Below, piece after piece: positions 15,860 through 23,246 of a DNA stretch of 64,000 nt (position 1 is its first letter; each line of letters starts with the position of its first letter). The notes beneath the pieces were generated by a model. The model was given only the letters and a program-made list of their open reading frames with translations. It did not search any database and was not told the DNA's origin. A program made the position numbers and the translations under genes. The stretch is from Streptomyces sp. NRRL WC-3742 (GTDB lineage Bacteria; Actinomycetota; Actinomycetes; Streptomycetales; Streptomycetaceae): the NCBI RefSeq assembly GCF_000720635.1, contig NZ_JOCF01000010.1, positions 114,932 to 178,931 on the forward strand. Direction: 5' to 3'.

Positions 15860-17797
15860 CTACCAGCCGCCGGTGAGCCGCAGGGGGCGGGTGAAGGAGG
15901 CGTTGCCGACGTTGTCCCACTCGTCGAGATCGCCGGTGGTGTCGTTGCGGGCGATGAGGTCGGCGGCAGCGGTCCCGCGGAACTTGCCGGCGGTGGTCTG
16001 GGAGAACGGGGCCCAGCCGCTGGTGAGCAGGATCCGGCTGCCGAAGGTGCCGTCGCCGTTGCCGGGCCAGCGGTAGAGGTTGCCGGTGGCGTCGGCCGCG
16101 ATCAGGTCGGCGCGGCCCGTGCCGGTGAGGTCGGCGGCGGTGGTCTGGGTGAAGTTCCAGCCGTCGGTGAGTTTGACGGGTGCGCTGAAGGTGCCGCCCG
16201 TGTTACCGGTCCAGCGGTAGAGGTTGCCGGCGGAGTCCTTGGCGACGAGGTCGGCTGTGCCGTCGCCGTTGAAGTCGGCGGCGGTGGTCTGGGTGAAGTT
16301 CCAGCCGCTGGTGAGCAGGACCCGGCTGCCGAAGGTGCCGTCGCCGTTGCCGGGCCAGCGGTAGAGGTTGCCGGTGGCGTCGTCGCGGGCGATGAGGTCG
16401 GTGTGACCGGTCCCCCGGAAGTCGCCGGCCGCCTGCTGTGAGAAGTTCAGGCTGACGGAGGGCGACTTCGGCGGGGCGGCGATGGTGTTCGCCAGGACTT
16501 GATTGCCGTTGTCGTTGAGGTGCAGCTGGTCGTCGCCTCGGTTGTAGTACCCGGCGAAGAGGTGGCCGGGTGCCAGCGGATCGCGGGTGGCCTGGTCGAA
16601 GTCGAGGTAGTGGTCGATGTCGGAGGTGGTCCGGATGTAGGCGTTGACGCACTGCCGGACGTTGTCCTTGGCCGCCGAGTACATGCTGTTGCCCTCGAAG
16701 GGCGGGATGGTGGCGACGCTGAAGCTGAGTCCCTTGGCGTGTGCCCGCGCGGACAGTTGCTGGATCCCGGCTTCCAGGGCGGCGTCCGTCGCGCCGTCGA
16801 GCGAGATGTCGTTGATGCCCTCGTAGAGGATCACGGAGCGGGCGTTGGGCTGGGCCAGCGCGTCGCGGTCGAACCGGGTGAGGGCGCTGGCCCCGTAGGC
16901 GGCCTTCTGACCGGTCACATCGGTGAGGAGACGGTTGCCCGAGAGGCCCTCGTTGACCACACCCATCGGGTTCGGCTGGGCCTGGAGGGCCCTGCCGTAG
17001 TCGTCGACCCAGCGGCGGTTGGTGTCGGCCGTGGTGTGGCCTTCGTCGGTCTGCGAGTCCCCGATGGCCACGACCGTTCCGCCGCTGCCGGCCGCCGTGA
17101 CGTCGAGTCCGCTCAGGTAGGCCCAGTGGTAGTAGGCGGTGGTGAAGCCGGTGCTGCCGAGTCCGGCAGCGTGGTCGGCGCTGTCACCGGGGGCGCTGGT
17201 GTACGAGGTGGTGAGGGCGTCCGGGTGGTAGGGCGCGGAACTGACCGGATCGGGCAGGTAGATACTGACCAGGAGGTTCTCGTCGGCGGTGACCGGGAAG
17301 GCGGCCTGGTCGCTGTAGGCGTCACCACCAGCTGGGATGACGGTCTGTTGGCTGCCGCCGAAGGTCAGCGTGAGGGGTGTGGCCGCCGGGGTCGCGCCCG
17401 AGCCCTGGACGGCGATCGTCGCATGGCCGATGGTGACTGGAGCCGAGCTGAAGGTGTTCGCGAGGTGGATCCGGGCGCTGCTTCCGGCGATGCTGCTGTG
17501 TACGACCATCCGCAGGGTCTGCCGGCCTGACACGCCGGACTGCGCGGCTGGTCCGGCGGTGCTCAGGGCGGTGCCCCAGCTGCCCGTCCATGGCGAAGTC
17601 GCCGGGCTGGGGCGGACGGTGGCCGCTAGGGGGGTCGGGAAGGCCGCGCAGCCGGTGGAGTCGGCGACCGCCGGGGCAGCGGCCGCGAACGGGGCCGTGA
17701 CGAGCCCGCAGCACAGGGCCATGGCCAGTGCTGCTGCTCGACCTCCCGCAGTGCGCGGACGTTCCTGCGTGGCTCTGCTGTTGGGTTTCACTGGCAT
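15860..17797 (-). CDS. Secreted SGNH/GDSL hydrolase with FG-GAP repeats
   Basis: A 645-residue exported protein with a signal peptide (hydrophobic residues 20-45). The SGNH esterase domain has GDSQ at residues 246-249, GLSGNRL (block II), EGINDIS (block III) and DDQLHLND with the catalytic Asp/His. Residues from about 455 to the end are four FG-GAP/VCBS-type repeats, each with a DFNGDGTADL-like calcium loop and ending LTSGW. The DNA of these repeats is nearly the same in the next two genes. It probably deacylates an extracellular polymer or lipid. Confidence 0.9.
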   Translation of the reverse strand: MPVKPNSRATQERPRTAGGRAAALAMALCCGLVTAPFAAAAPAVADSTGCAAFPTPLAATVRPSPATSPWTGSWGTALSTAGPAAQSGVSGRQTLRMVVHSSIAGSSARIHLANTFSSAPVTIGHATIAVQGSGATPAATPLTLTFGGSQQTVIPAGGDAYSDQAAFPVTADENLLVSIYLPDPVSSAPYHPDALTTSYTSAPGDSADHAAGLGSTGFTTAYYHWAYLSGLDVTAAGSGGTVVAIGDSQTDEGHTTADTNRRWVDDYGRALQAQPNPMGVVNEGLSGNRLLTDVTGQKAAYGASALTRFDRDALAQPNARSVILYEGINDISLDGATDAALEAGIQQLSARAHAKGLSFSVATIPPFEGNSMYSAAKDNVRQCVNAYIRTTSDIDHYLDFDQATRDPLAPGHLFAGYYNRGDDQLHLNDNGNQVLANTIAAPPKSPSVSLNFSQQAAGDFRGTGHTDLIARDDATGNLYRWPGNGDGTFGSRVLLTSGWNFTQTTAADFNGDGTADLVAKDSAGNLYRWTGNTGGTFSAPVKLTDGWNFTQTTAADLTGTGRADLIAADATGNLYRWPGNGDGTFGSRILLTSGWAPFSQTTAGKFRGTAAADLIARNDTTGDLDEWDNVGNASFTRPLRLTGGW

Positions 17798-17865
17798 GGC
17801 TCCTTCGGGCTGGTCCTGGTGCGGGCTCTGTCGCCGGGTGTTCGGGTTCGGTTTGCGCCGCGCCT

Positions 17866-17934
17866 GCCGGCCGGCCGGTGGTGAGGGCGCCGGCCGGCCG
17901 GTGGTGAGGGCGGCTACCAGCCGGTGGTGAGGGC
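17866..17934. repeat. Three tandem 23-bp repeats at a gene end
   Basis: Two exact 23-bp copies (17866-17888 and 17889-17911) are followed by a third, diverged copy (17912-17934) that contains the stop codon and last residues TTGW of the broken Rpf-like gene. The array looks like repeated slippage of the gene's 3' end. Confidence 0.75.
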
Positions 17935-18799
17935 GACGGGGCCGGCGAAGTGGCCGGTGCCGTTGCCGGCCCAGCGGTAGAGGGTGCCGGTGGTGTCGTC
18001 GCGGGCGACGAGGTCGGCGTGGCCGCTGCCGGTGAAGTCACCCGCGGCGGTCTGGCTGTAGTTCCAGCCGCCGGTGAGCTTGACGGGTGCGCTGAAGGCG
18101 CCGCCGGCGTTGCCGGTCCAGAGGTAGAGGTTGCCGGAGGAGTCCCGGGCGACGAGGTCGGCTGTGCCGTCGCCGTTGAAGTCGGCGGCAGAGGTTGCCG
18201 GAGGAGTCGCCGGCGACCAGGTCGGCCTTGCCGTCGCCGTTGAAGTCGGCGGCGGCGGTCTGGGTGAACTTCCAACCGCTGGTGAGCTGCTTCTTGCTGC
18301 TGAAGCCCGCGCCCTTGTTGCCCGTCCAGACGAAGAGGTCGCCGGCGGAGTCCTTGGCGAACAGGTCGGAGACCTTGTCGCCGTTGTAGTCCCCGCCCGT
18401 CGTCGACGAGTAGTTCAGCGTCACCGACGGGAACGGGCTCTGCGTGTCCGTACCGAGGCCGTTCACGGCTCCGCACTTCGGCCATGCGCTGGGGCCCTGT
18501 ACGGCCAGGACCTTCTCGGCGATCGTGATCTGCTGGTTCTCGGTGGCCTGGTGGGGGTAGGCGGCGTACTGCTGGCCCCCGTAGGCGTTCCAGGTGTCGA
18601 GGTCGAACTGCAGGCCGCCGTAGTAGCCGTTGCCGGTGTTGATGCTCCAGTCACCGCTGCTCTCGCACTGGGCGACCTTCTCCCAGGTGCTGACGGAGGC
18701 GGCGGAGGCGCTTCCGGCGCCGGCCACCGAGGCGACCAGGGCGGCGCAGGCGGCGGTCAGGGCCAGGACGTGACGGTTCTTGCGGTTGGTGCGGCGCAT
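17914..18799 (-). pseudogene. Rpf-like transglycosylase with FG-GAP repeats, frameshifted
   Basis: The intact part has a signal peptide (MRRTNRKNRHVLALTAACAA), a transglycosylase/resuscitation-factor domain (WEKVAQCESSGDWSINTGNG to GPSAWPKCG) and one and a half FG-GAP repeats. At about 18192 the frame is lost: AACCTCT joins directly to GCCGCCGACTTC, skipping most of a repeat unit. The remaining repeats continue in the original frame to a stop at 17914, and the shifted frame reads arginine-rich nonsense to 18038. The catalytic domain could still be made. The deletion probably arose by recombination between near-identical repeats, or is a collapsed assembly. Confidence 0.8.
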
Positions 18800-18901
18800 G
18801 GGACTTCCGATCGTGGTCAGGGTGTGTGAGGGGAGTGGGGCAGCCGGTGTCCCGCGCGGGGCGTCAGCGCGGGACACCGGGGGCTAGCGGCGGAGCAGGT
18901 G

Positions 18902-20068
18902 CTACCAGCCGGTGGTGACCTGGACCTTGGGCGCGAAGCCGCCGCTGCCGTTGCCGGCCCAGCGGTACAGCGTGCCGGTGGCGTCGTCGCGGGCGATCAG
19001 GTCGGCGTGGCCGCTGCCGGTGAAGTCACCCGCGGTGGTCTGGGTGAAGTCCCAGCCGCTGGTCAGCAGCTTCTTGGTGCTGAAGGCGCCGCCGGCGTTG
19101 CCGGTCCAGAGGTAGAGGTTGCCGGAGGAGTCCCGGGCGACGAGGTCGGCTGTGCCGTCGCCGTTGAAGTCGGCGGCACTCCAGCCGCTGGTCAGCAGCT
19201 TCTTGGTGCTGAAGGCGCCGCCGGCGTTGCCGGTCCAGAGGTAGAGGTTGCCGCTGGTGTCGCCGGCGACCAGGTCGGCCTTGCCGTCGCCGTTGAAGTC
19301 GGCGGTGGCGGTCTGGGTGAAGTTCCAGCCGCTGGTGAGCTGCTTCTTGCTGCTGAAGCCCGCGCCCTTGTTACCCGTCCAGACGGACAGGTTGCCGGCG
19401 GAGTCCTTGGCGAACAGGTCGGAGACCTTGTCGCCGTTGTAGTCCCCGGCGATCGTCTGCGAGTAGTTCAGGGTGACCGAGGGCTTCACGACCGGGCTGA
19501 TGTACCCGCTGATGGTCTGGTTCCAGGGCGCGGCGCCCACCGCGTAGTCGGTGGTGCTCTCCTGCTGCACGATGCCCTGGCTGTAGCCGCTCGAGTGGCC
19601 CTCGTTGCCGCCGACCACGGTGATGGAGCCGCCACCGACCGCGGTGACCAGCGCCACGTGGTCGGCGTAGTCGCTGGAGGCGTCGTAGTTGTAGACGACG
19701 GCGTCACCCACCTGAGGGGTGCTGTGCAGGGTGCCGTAGGTCTTGCCGTAGTCGTAGACGCTGGCCGCGGTGTTGTCGATCGCGGAGAGGTGGGCGACGT
19801 CGTACTGGGACCACGCCCAGCCGACGAAGTCCGCGCACCAGGCGTGGGACTGGCCGCCGGAGCCGTCGCAACTGGTGCTCTGGCTGTTCAGTCCGGACGA
19901 GTAACCGCCGTGGGCACAGGGGCCGTTGCCGACCTCGGCGGTCGCGGTGGCGGCGATCGAGGACGTCGTGCTCGCGTGGGCCGGGGCGACCATCAGACCG
20001 CTCACCGCGGTGGCGGCGACGACCGCGGCGAGACCGGTCTGCTTGAGGCGGCGCATGGTCATGCTCAT
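18902..20068 (-). CDS. Secreted CHAP amidase with FG-GAP repeats
   Basis: A 388-residue exported protein. The signal peptide ends near MVAPAHAS. The CHAP domain carries the catalytic Cys78 in WCADFVGW and His137 in DYADHVALV, so it is a peptidoglycan amidase/endopeptidase candidate. Residues from about 195 on form FG-GAP repeats with two almost identical units RDSSGNLYLWTGNAGGAF. AAAGGA precedes the ATG. With the Rpf-like and SGNH genes downstream on the same strand it forms a family of envelope-acting enzymes sharing one C-terminal module. Confidence 0.9.
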   Translation of the reverse strand: MSMTMRRLKQTGLAAVVAATAVSGLMVAPAHASTTSSIAATATAEVGNGPCAHGGYSSGLNSQSTSCDGSGGQSHAWCADFVGWAWSQYDVAHLSAIDNTAASVYDYGKTYGTLHSTPQVGDAVVYNYDASSDYADHVALVTAVGGGSITVVGGNEGHSSGYSQGIVQQESTTDYAVGAAPWNQTISGYISPVVKPSVTLNYSQTIAGDYNGDKVSDLFAKDSAGNLSVWTGNKGAGFSSKKQLTSGWNFTQTATADFNGDGKADLVAGDTSGNLYLWTGNAGGAFSTKKLLTSGWSAADFNGDGTADLVARDSSGNLYLWTGNAGGAFSTKKLLTSGWDFTQTTAGDFTGSGHADLIARDDATGTLYRWAGNGSGGFAPKVQVTTGW

Positions 20069-20170
20069 GACATAAATCCTTTGATGAGGTATGGCGCGGC
20101 GGAGGCCGCGCCAGGGCGCGGGAAGTCCGTGGGGAGAGGGCTCCGGAGAGCCCTGAGGGAGGAGGGAGCC

Positions 20171-20446
20171 TTACCGCCCGAGCAGCGGTGTGACGTACCG
20201 GGAGAAGACCTGTGCCCTCGCGGCGGAGCCGAGCAGCTCGCACGCGTGTGCTGCCGCCTGACTCCGGCTGCCGGCCCGGAGAAAGAGGACGAGGTCGATC
20301 CCGTGCGGCCCGGCACGGGCGCGGACGTGTTCCAGGCCGTGGCGCGACTCGGCGTGCGCCCACAGGGCATCGTGCACGGTGTGCGCGTCGGCTCCCTCGG
20401 AGCCCGTGCTCCCCACCTGGTGCAGGGTCAGGTGAACGACGTGCAC
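20171..20446 (-). CDS. Small protein of unknown function next to SIGWD precursor
   Basis: A 91-residue protein with a GTG start 6 bp behind the stop of the SIGWD precursor, so the two are probably one transcript. It has no signal peptide or membrane helix. Its middle, GLEHVRARAGPHGIDLVLFL, followed by alternating helices, suggests a small alpha/beta (ferredoxin-like) fold. I do not recognise a function. Tight linkage suggests a role in processing, export or sensing of the peptide. Confidence 0.75.
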   Translation of the reverse strand: MHVVHLTLHQVGSTGSEGADAHTVHDALWAHAESRHGLEHVRARAGPHGIDLVLFLRAGSRSQAAAHACELLGSAARAQVFSRYVTPLLGR

Positions 20447-20452
20447 GGCCGG

Positions 20453-20716
20453 TCAGTCCCAACCGATGCTGTTGGCCTGCGAGGCGGCGCCGAGGGGCGA
20501 GCCGGCCGGGGCGACGTCCCAACCGATGCTGTCGGCCTGCGAGGCGGCGCCGAGGGGCGAGCCGGCCGGGGTGACGTCCCAGCCGATGGAGCTCGCCGTG
20601 ACGCTCGTCGCCGTTGTCTGCGCACCGGCCGCAGCCGTCAGCACGGTCGGTGCGGCGCCGAGGAACAGCGCGGTCGCGACGGCGGAGACCTTGAGCAGGC
20701 GGGCGGCGTTGGACAT
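20453..20716 (-). CDS. Small secreted precursor with three SIGWD repeats
   Basis: An 87-residue protein. The first 30 residues form a signal peptide (LLKVSAVATALFLGAAPTV, cleavage near AAAGAQ). The rest is a repeat: SIGWD, then VTPAGSPLGAASQAD, SIGWD, VAPAGSPLGAASQAN, SIGWD, ending exactly at Asp. At DNA level two 60-bp units are almost identical. Such a layout, with short motifs released from an exported precursor, is typical of peptide signals or RiPP precursors. The divergent neighbour is a TrmB/LuxR-type regulator. Confidence 0.8.
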   Translation of the reverse strand: MSNAARLLKVSAVATALFLGAAPTVLTAAAGAQTTATSVTASSIGWDVTPAGSPLGAASQADSIGWDVAPAGSPLGAASQANSIGWD

Positions 20717-20951
20717 GGCGGTACCCCTGTCGGTGAAGTGTGCGGGGAGGCGAGATGCCTCGGAGTGAACCCGGCGAGCGGGCTTCGTTCTCGCCGCTGT
20801 TCCGGTGATCAATATCTTGCTGCCGGGAGGGGCCCAGTGGAATGGGTTCGGCCTGGCGCCAAGGAGCCAATGGGCCCGGCACCTTGGTGCCTCCGGCGGC
20901 CGGAGTCCGCGCCCGGGCCGGACCCGGTTGCCACTGCTGCGCCTTGCTGGA

Positions 20952-20983
20952 AAGATCGTTCGCGAAGCTGGGGAACGATCCTT
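20952..20983. promoter_or_regulatory. Inverted repeat upstream of TrmB/LuxR-type regulator
   Basis: GATCGTTC (20954-20961) and GAACGATC (20973-20980) form perfect 8-bp arms with an 11-bp spacer, extendable with one mismatch. The site lies 24 bp before the regulator's ATG and inside the divergent region shared with the SIGWD precursor. It is probably the regulator's own operator. Confidence 0.6.
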
Positions 20984-21006
20984 CAGTGGCAAGCGGGGGC
21001 GCTTTC

Positions 21007-21996
21007 ATGCTGGAAATGCTGGGGTTGGACCGGGTCGTCGAGGCCGTCTACCGGGAGATGCTCCGCGACCCCGACGCCGGAGTCACGGAGCTGTGCGCGC
21101 AGCTGACCCTGCCGGAGAGCACGGTGCGCGAGGCGCTCGACGAACTCGCCGATCTCACGATCGCGCGCGAGTCCCTCTTCCACCCGACCGGGCTGCGCGT
21201 GGTCGAGCCCCCGGTCGCACTGGAACTGATGCTCCTTCGACAGGAGGAGGAACTCGCCCGTCGTCAGCACGAACTGGCGTCGCAGAAGACGGCGATGGCC
21301 CGCGCGGTGGCCGACTGCGCCAAACTGCGACCGGAAGCCGCCGCCGTCCGCGGCTCGGAGCGACTGGTGGGGGTGGAGGCGATCCAGGCGAAGCTGAGGG
21401 TCTTGGCCAAGGAGCTGCAGGGCGAATGCCTGGCAGTGATGCCCGGAGGTGGCCGGTCCCAGGAAAGCCTCGACGCGTCCAGGCCGCTCGACGCGGAGGC
21501 GCTCGGGCGCGGTGTCACCCTGCTGACGCTCTATCAGGACAGCGTGCGCAACGACCCGGCCACCCTCGCGTATGCGCAGTGGATGACGGATGCCGGCGGA
21601 CAGGTGCGGACCGCCCCGGTCCTGCCGCCTCGAATCCTGGTGTTCGACCGAAAGGTCGCCGTCCTGCCGATCGACCCCACGGACACCCGTCGCGGTGCAC
21701 TCTGCACGCGCGAGCAGGGGATCGTGGCCGCGCTGCTCGCGCTGTTCCAACAGGCATGGGACACCGCCGTCCCGCTCGGGGCGGACCGTCAGCGCGAGGC
21801 GGACACCGGACTTAATCCCACCGAGAAGGAGCTGCTGAAGCTCCTCGCGACCGGCCTGACCGACGAGGCCGCCGGAAAGCGTCTGGGTGTCTCCTTGCGA
21901 ACCGTCCGCCGCCAGATGGCTGCCCTCATGGAGCGCCTGGACGCCACCAGCCGGTTCGAGGCGGGCCTCAAGGCGGCCCAGCGCGGCTGGCTCTGA
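21007..21996 (+). CDS. Transcriptional regulator: TrmB-like HTH plus LuxR HTH
   Basis: A 329-residue regulator with two DNA-binding ends. Residues 1-60 are a TrmB-like winged helix (VTELCAQLTLPESTVREALD), then a coiled coil (LLRQEEELARRQHELA), a sensor core with SLDASRPLDAEALGRGV and YQDSVRNDP, and a C-terminal LuxR HTH (LTDEAAGKRLGVSLRTVRRQ). The start ATGCTGGAA follows GCGGGGGC. The family is common in Streptomyces. Here it faces a secreted repeat peptide, so it may be a peptide-responsive activator (inference). Confidence 0.88.
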   Translation: MLEMLGLDRVVEAVYREMLRDPDAGVTELCAQLTLPESTVREALDELADLTIARESLFHPTGLRVVEPPVALELMLLRQEEELARRQHELASQKTAMARAVADCAKLRPEAAAVRGSERLVGVEAIQAKLRVLAKELQGECLAVMPGGGRSQESLDASRPLDAEALGRGVTLLTLYQDSVRNDPATLAYAQWMTDAGGQVRTAPVLPPRILVFDRKVAVLPIDPTDTRRGALCTREQGIVAALLALFQQAWDTAVPLGADRQREADTGLNPTEKELLKLLATGLTDEAAGKRLGVSLRTVRRQMAALMERLDATSRFEAGLKAAQRGWL

Positions 21997-22117
21997 GCCC
22001 GACCGGGGGCTTCCCCGGGGAGCGCTCGGTGTTCCCGCTGAACAACACCGTGGTGTTCGGACGCCGTCGGCGGGGTCCGAACCAACCGGAGAAGGATCGA
22101 TCGCAACCACGGAACGA

Positions 22118-22154
22118 CGAAGGGTCCGGACCGCTGAGCGGTCCGGACCCTTCG
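22118..22154. terminator. Hairpin terminator left of att2
   Basis: 17-bp perfect arms (CGAAGGGTCCGGACCGC and complement) enclose a TGA loop. It is followed by TCTGCCCTGGCGGGCGGGT and then the tRNA-derived core, the same order as left of att1. Confidence 0.85.
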
Positions 22155-22173
22155 TCTGCCCTGGCGGGCGGGT

Positions 22174-22227
22174 GCGGAGGATACGAGATTCGAACTCGTG
22201 AGGGGTTGCCCCCAACACGCTTTCCAA
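22174..22227. repeat. att site 2 (unit B/unit C junction)
   Basis: A 54-bp copy of the tRNA-Ser 3' half, identical to the copy inside the intact tRNA gene at 46847-46900. It is therefore the left att of unit C and the right att of unit B. Confidence 0.93.
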
Positions 22228-22344
22228 TTCTCCCGAACGCCGTCCGCCGGGGTTCAAACCCGTCCTGACCTGCAGCGGAGAGAATCGCTGGGCGGCGGCT
22301 GAACCCGGCTGGACGGGGGTGAATGAGACCAAAACTGAGACCAG
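22228..22344. repeat. Unit C left end with integrase-arm-like motifs
   Basis: It contains GAGACC at 22325-22330 and 22337-22342, a 12-bp direct repeat that also occurs at the right end (46761-46784) in the same orientation. It is homologous to unit B's left end. These are likely arm-type integrase or excisionase sites. Confidence 0.7.
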
Positions 22345-22380
22345 GCGACCGGCTGGGGCAGCCCATAGCGGCCGAGGGGC

Positions 22381-23052
22381 CTACTTCGGAAAGTCGCCCG
22401 CGAGCCACCCATCCACCACTGAGAGTGCAAGGGCCTCCTGGAGCCAGGGGGTCGTCTTGATGATCTTGGTGAGGAGCTCGCGCGCCTGGTCGGGCGGGAG
22501 TAGCTCCGAGAGCACATGGCTGCCGTCGCCGAGCTGGCTTCCGCTCGCGCAGTCGATGTAGATGTCGACGAGACCTCGCTTGGTCGGCGCCACCCCGATG
22601 AACGCAGTGCCGCTCGCCAGCGACTCGCCGACCTTGATCAAGTTCTGTTGAGGGCCGGACGTGGAGGTGCGGGCCGATCGCGTGCTGGCGGTTGGCAGCG
22701 GTCCTCCCCAAGCGCGCTCGGTGAGTTCACCCCACACTCCGGCGGCGACGGTGCGGGGATCTACGCCTTCGGATGGGGCGCAGTCCTTGTACACGCCATC
22801 GGGGTGCTCTGAGCGGTCATGCTCCTTGATCCAGAAGACACGACGAGCGAACCGAAAAGGCGCTTCGCCTGCAGGCGCGTCCGGTTTGAGCACCGAGTAC
22901 CCCACCCGCCGGCCATGCCCGTTCCAACGGACAGGGCCGCGACGGGTGCTGGCTGCGACCTCCAGGTATTCACGCACGTAGTCGAGGTTGCCGATGCTCT
23001 CGGTCCAGACGATGCCGTCCTCGTGACGGATGAGATCTGGGTCCCTGTTCAT
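22381..23052 (-). CDS. Protein of unknown function at unit C left end
   Basis: A 223-residue protein starting MNRDPDLIRHEDGIVWTES, with GGAGGAGA before the ATG. It has no signal peptide, membrane helix or motif that I recognise. A basic aromatic middle (RFARRVFWIKEHD) is followed by a serine/threonine-rich linker and an alpha-helical C-terminus (LLPPDQARELLTKIIKTTPW). It is divergent from the low-GC 714-residue nuclease-like gene across 194 bp, so the two may act together. Position next to att is typical of recently gained cargo. Confidence 0.7.
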   Translation of the reverse strand: MNRDPDLIRHEDGIVWTESIGNLDYVREYLEVAASTRRGPVRWNGHGRRVGYSVLKPDAPAGEAPFRFARRVFWIKEHDRSEHPDGVYKDCAPSEGVDPRTVAAGVWGELTERAWGGPLPTASTRSARTSTSGPQQNLIKVGESLASGTAFIGVAPTKRGLVDIYIDCASGSQLGDGSHVLSELLPPDQARELLTKIIKTTPWLQEALALSVVDGWLAGDFPK

Positions 23053-23246
23053 GCATTCTCCTCCCGAGTGGACCGTGGCAGAGCCTGCCCTCAGCCTGCG
23101 GGTGTGAACCGTCCGGACTGCCTGTCTCGTTGCCAAGTCGACTGTGCTCGGAACGGGTTCGGCGAGAGAGCCAACGAGGCAGGGCCAGGCGACTCTTGGC
23201 CACGCGCTCATGCCCGCTGTCAGTGCGGTCAGCTAGCGTCCGCTGT

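Larger units (their letters stand above)
13973..22227. mobile_element. Unit B: att-flanked segment without integrase
   Basis: This 8.2-kb segment lies between two copies of the tRNA-Ser 3' half. Its left end is homologous to that of the adjacent integrase-bearing unit C. No integrase or transfer gene is present inside. Such att-flanked passive segments next to a functional element are known as cis-mobilisable elements. Its genes are envelope-acting hydrolases and a putative signalling cassette. No paired arm motif was seen at its right end, so excision by unit C's integrase is uncertain. Confidence 0.7.

Noticed and set aside
14170..15876. Plus-strand open frame of 568 codons
   Set aside because: It mirrors the serine hydrolase on the minus strand, which has all catalytic motifs; the mirror frame has none.
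15900..19450. CRISPR-like or satellite array because of regularly recurring near-identical DNA
   Set aside because: The recurrences are in frame and encode FG-GAP protein repeats; there are no unique spacers.
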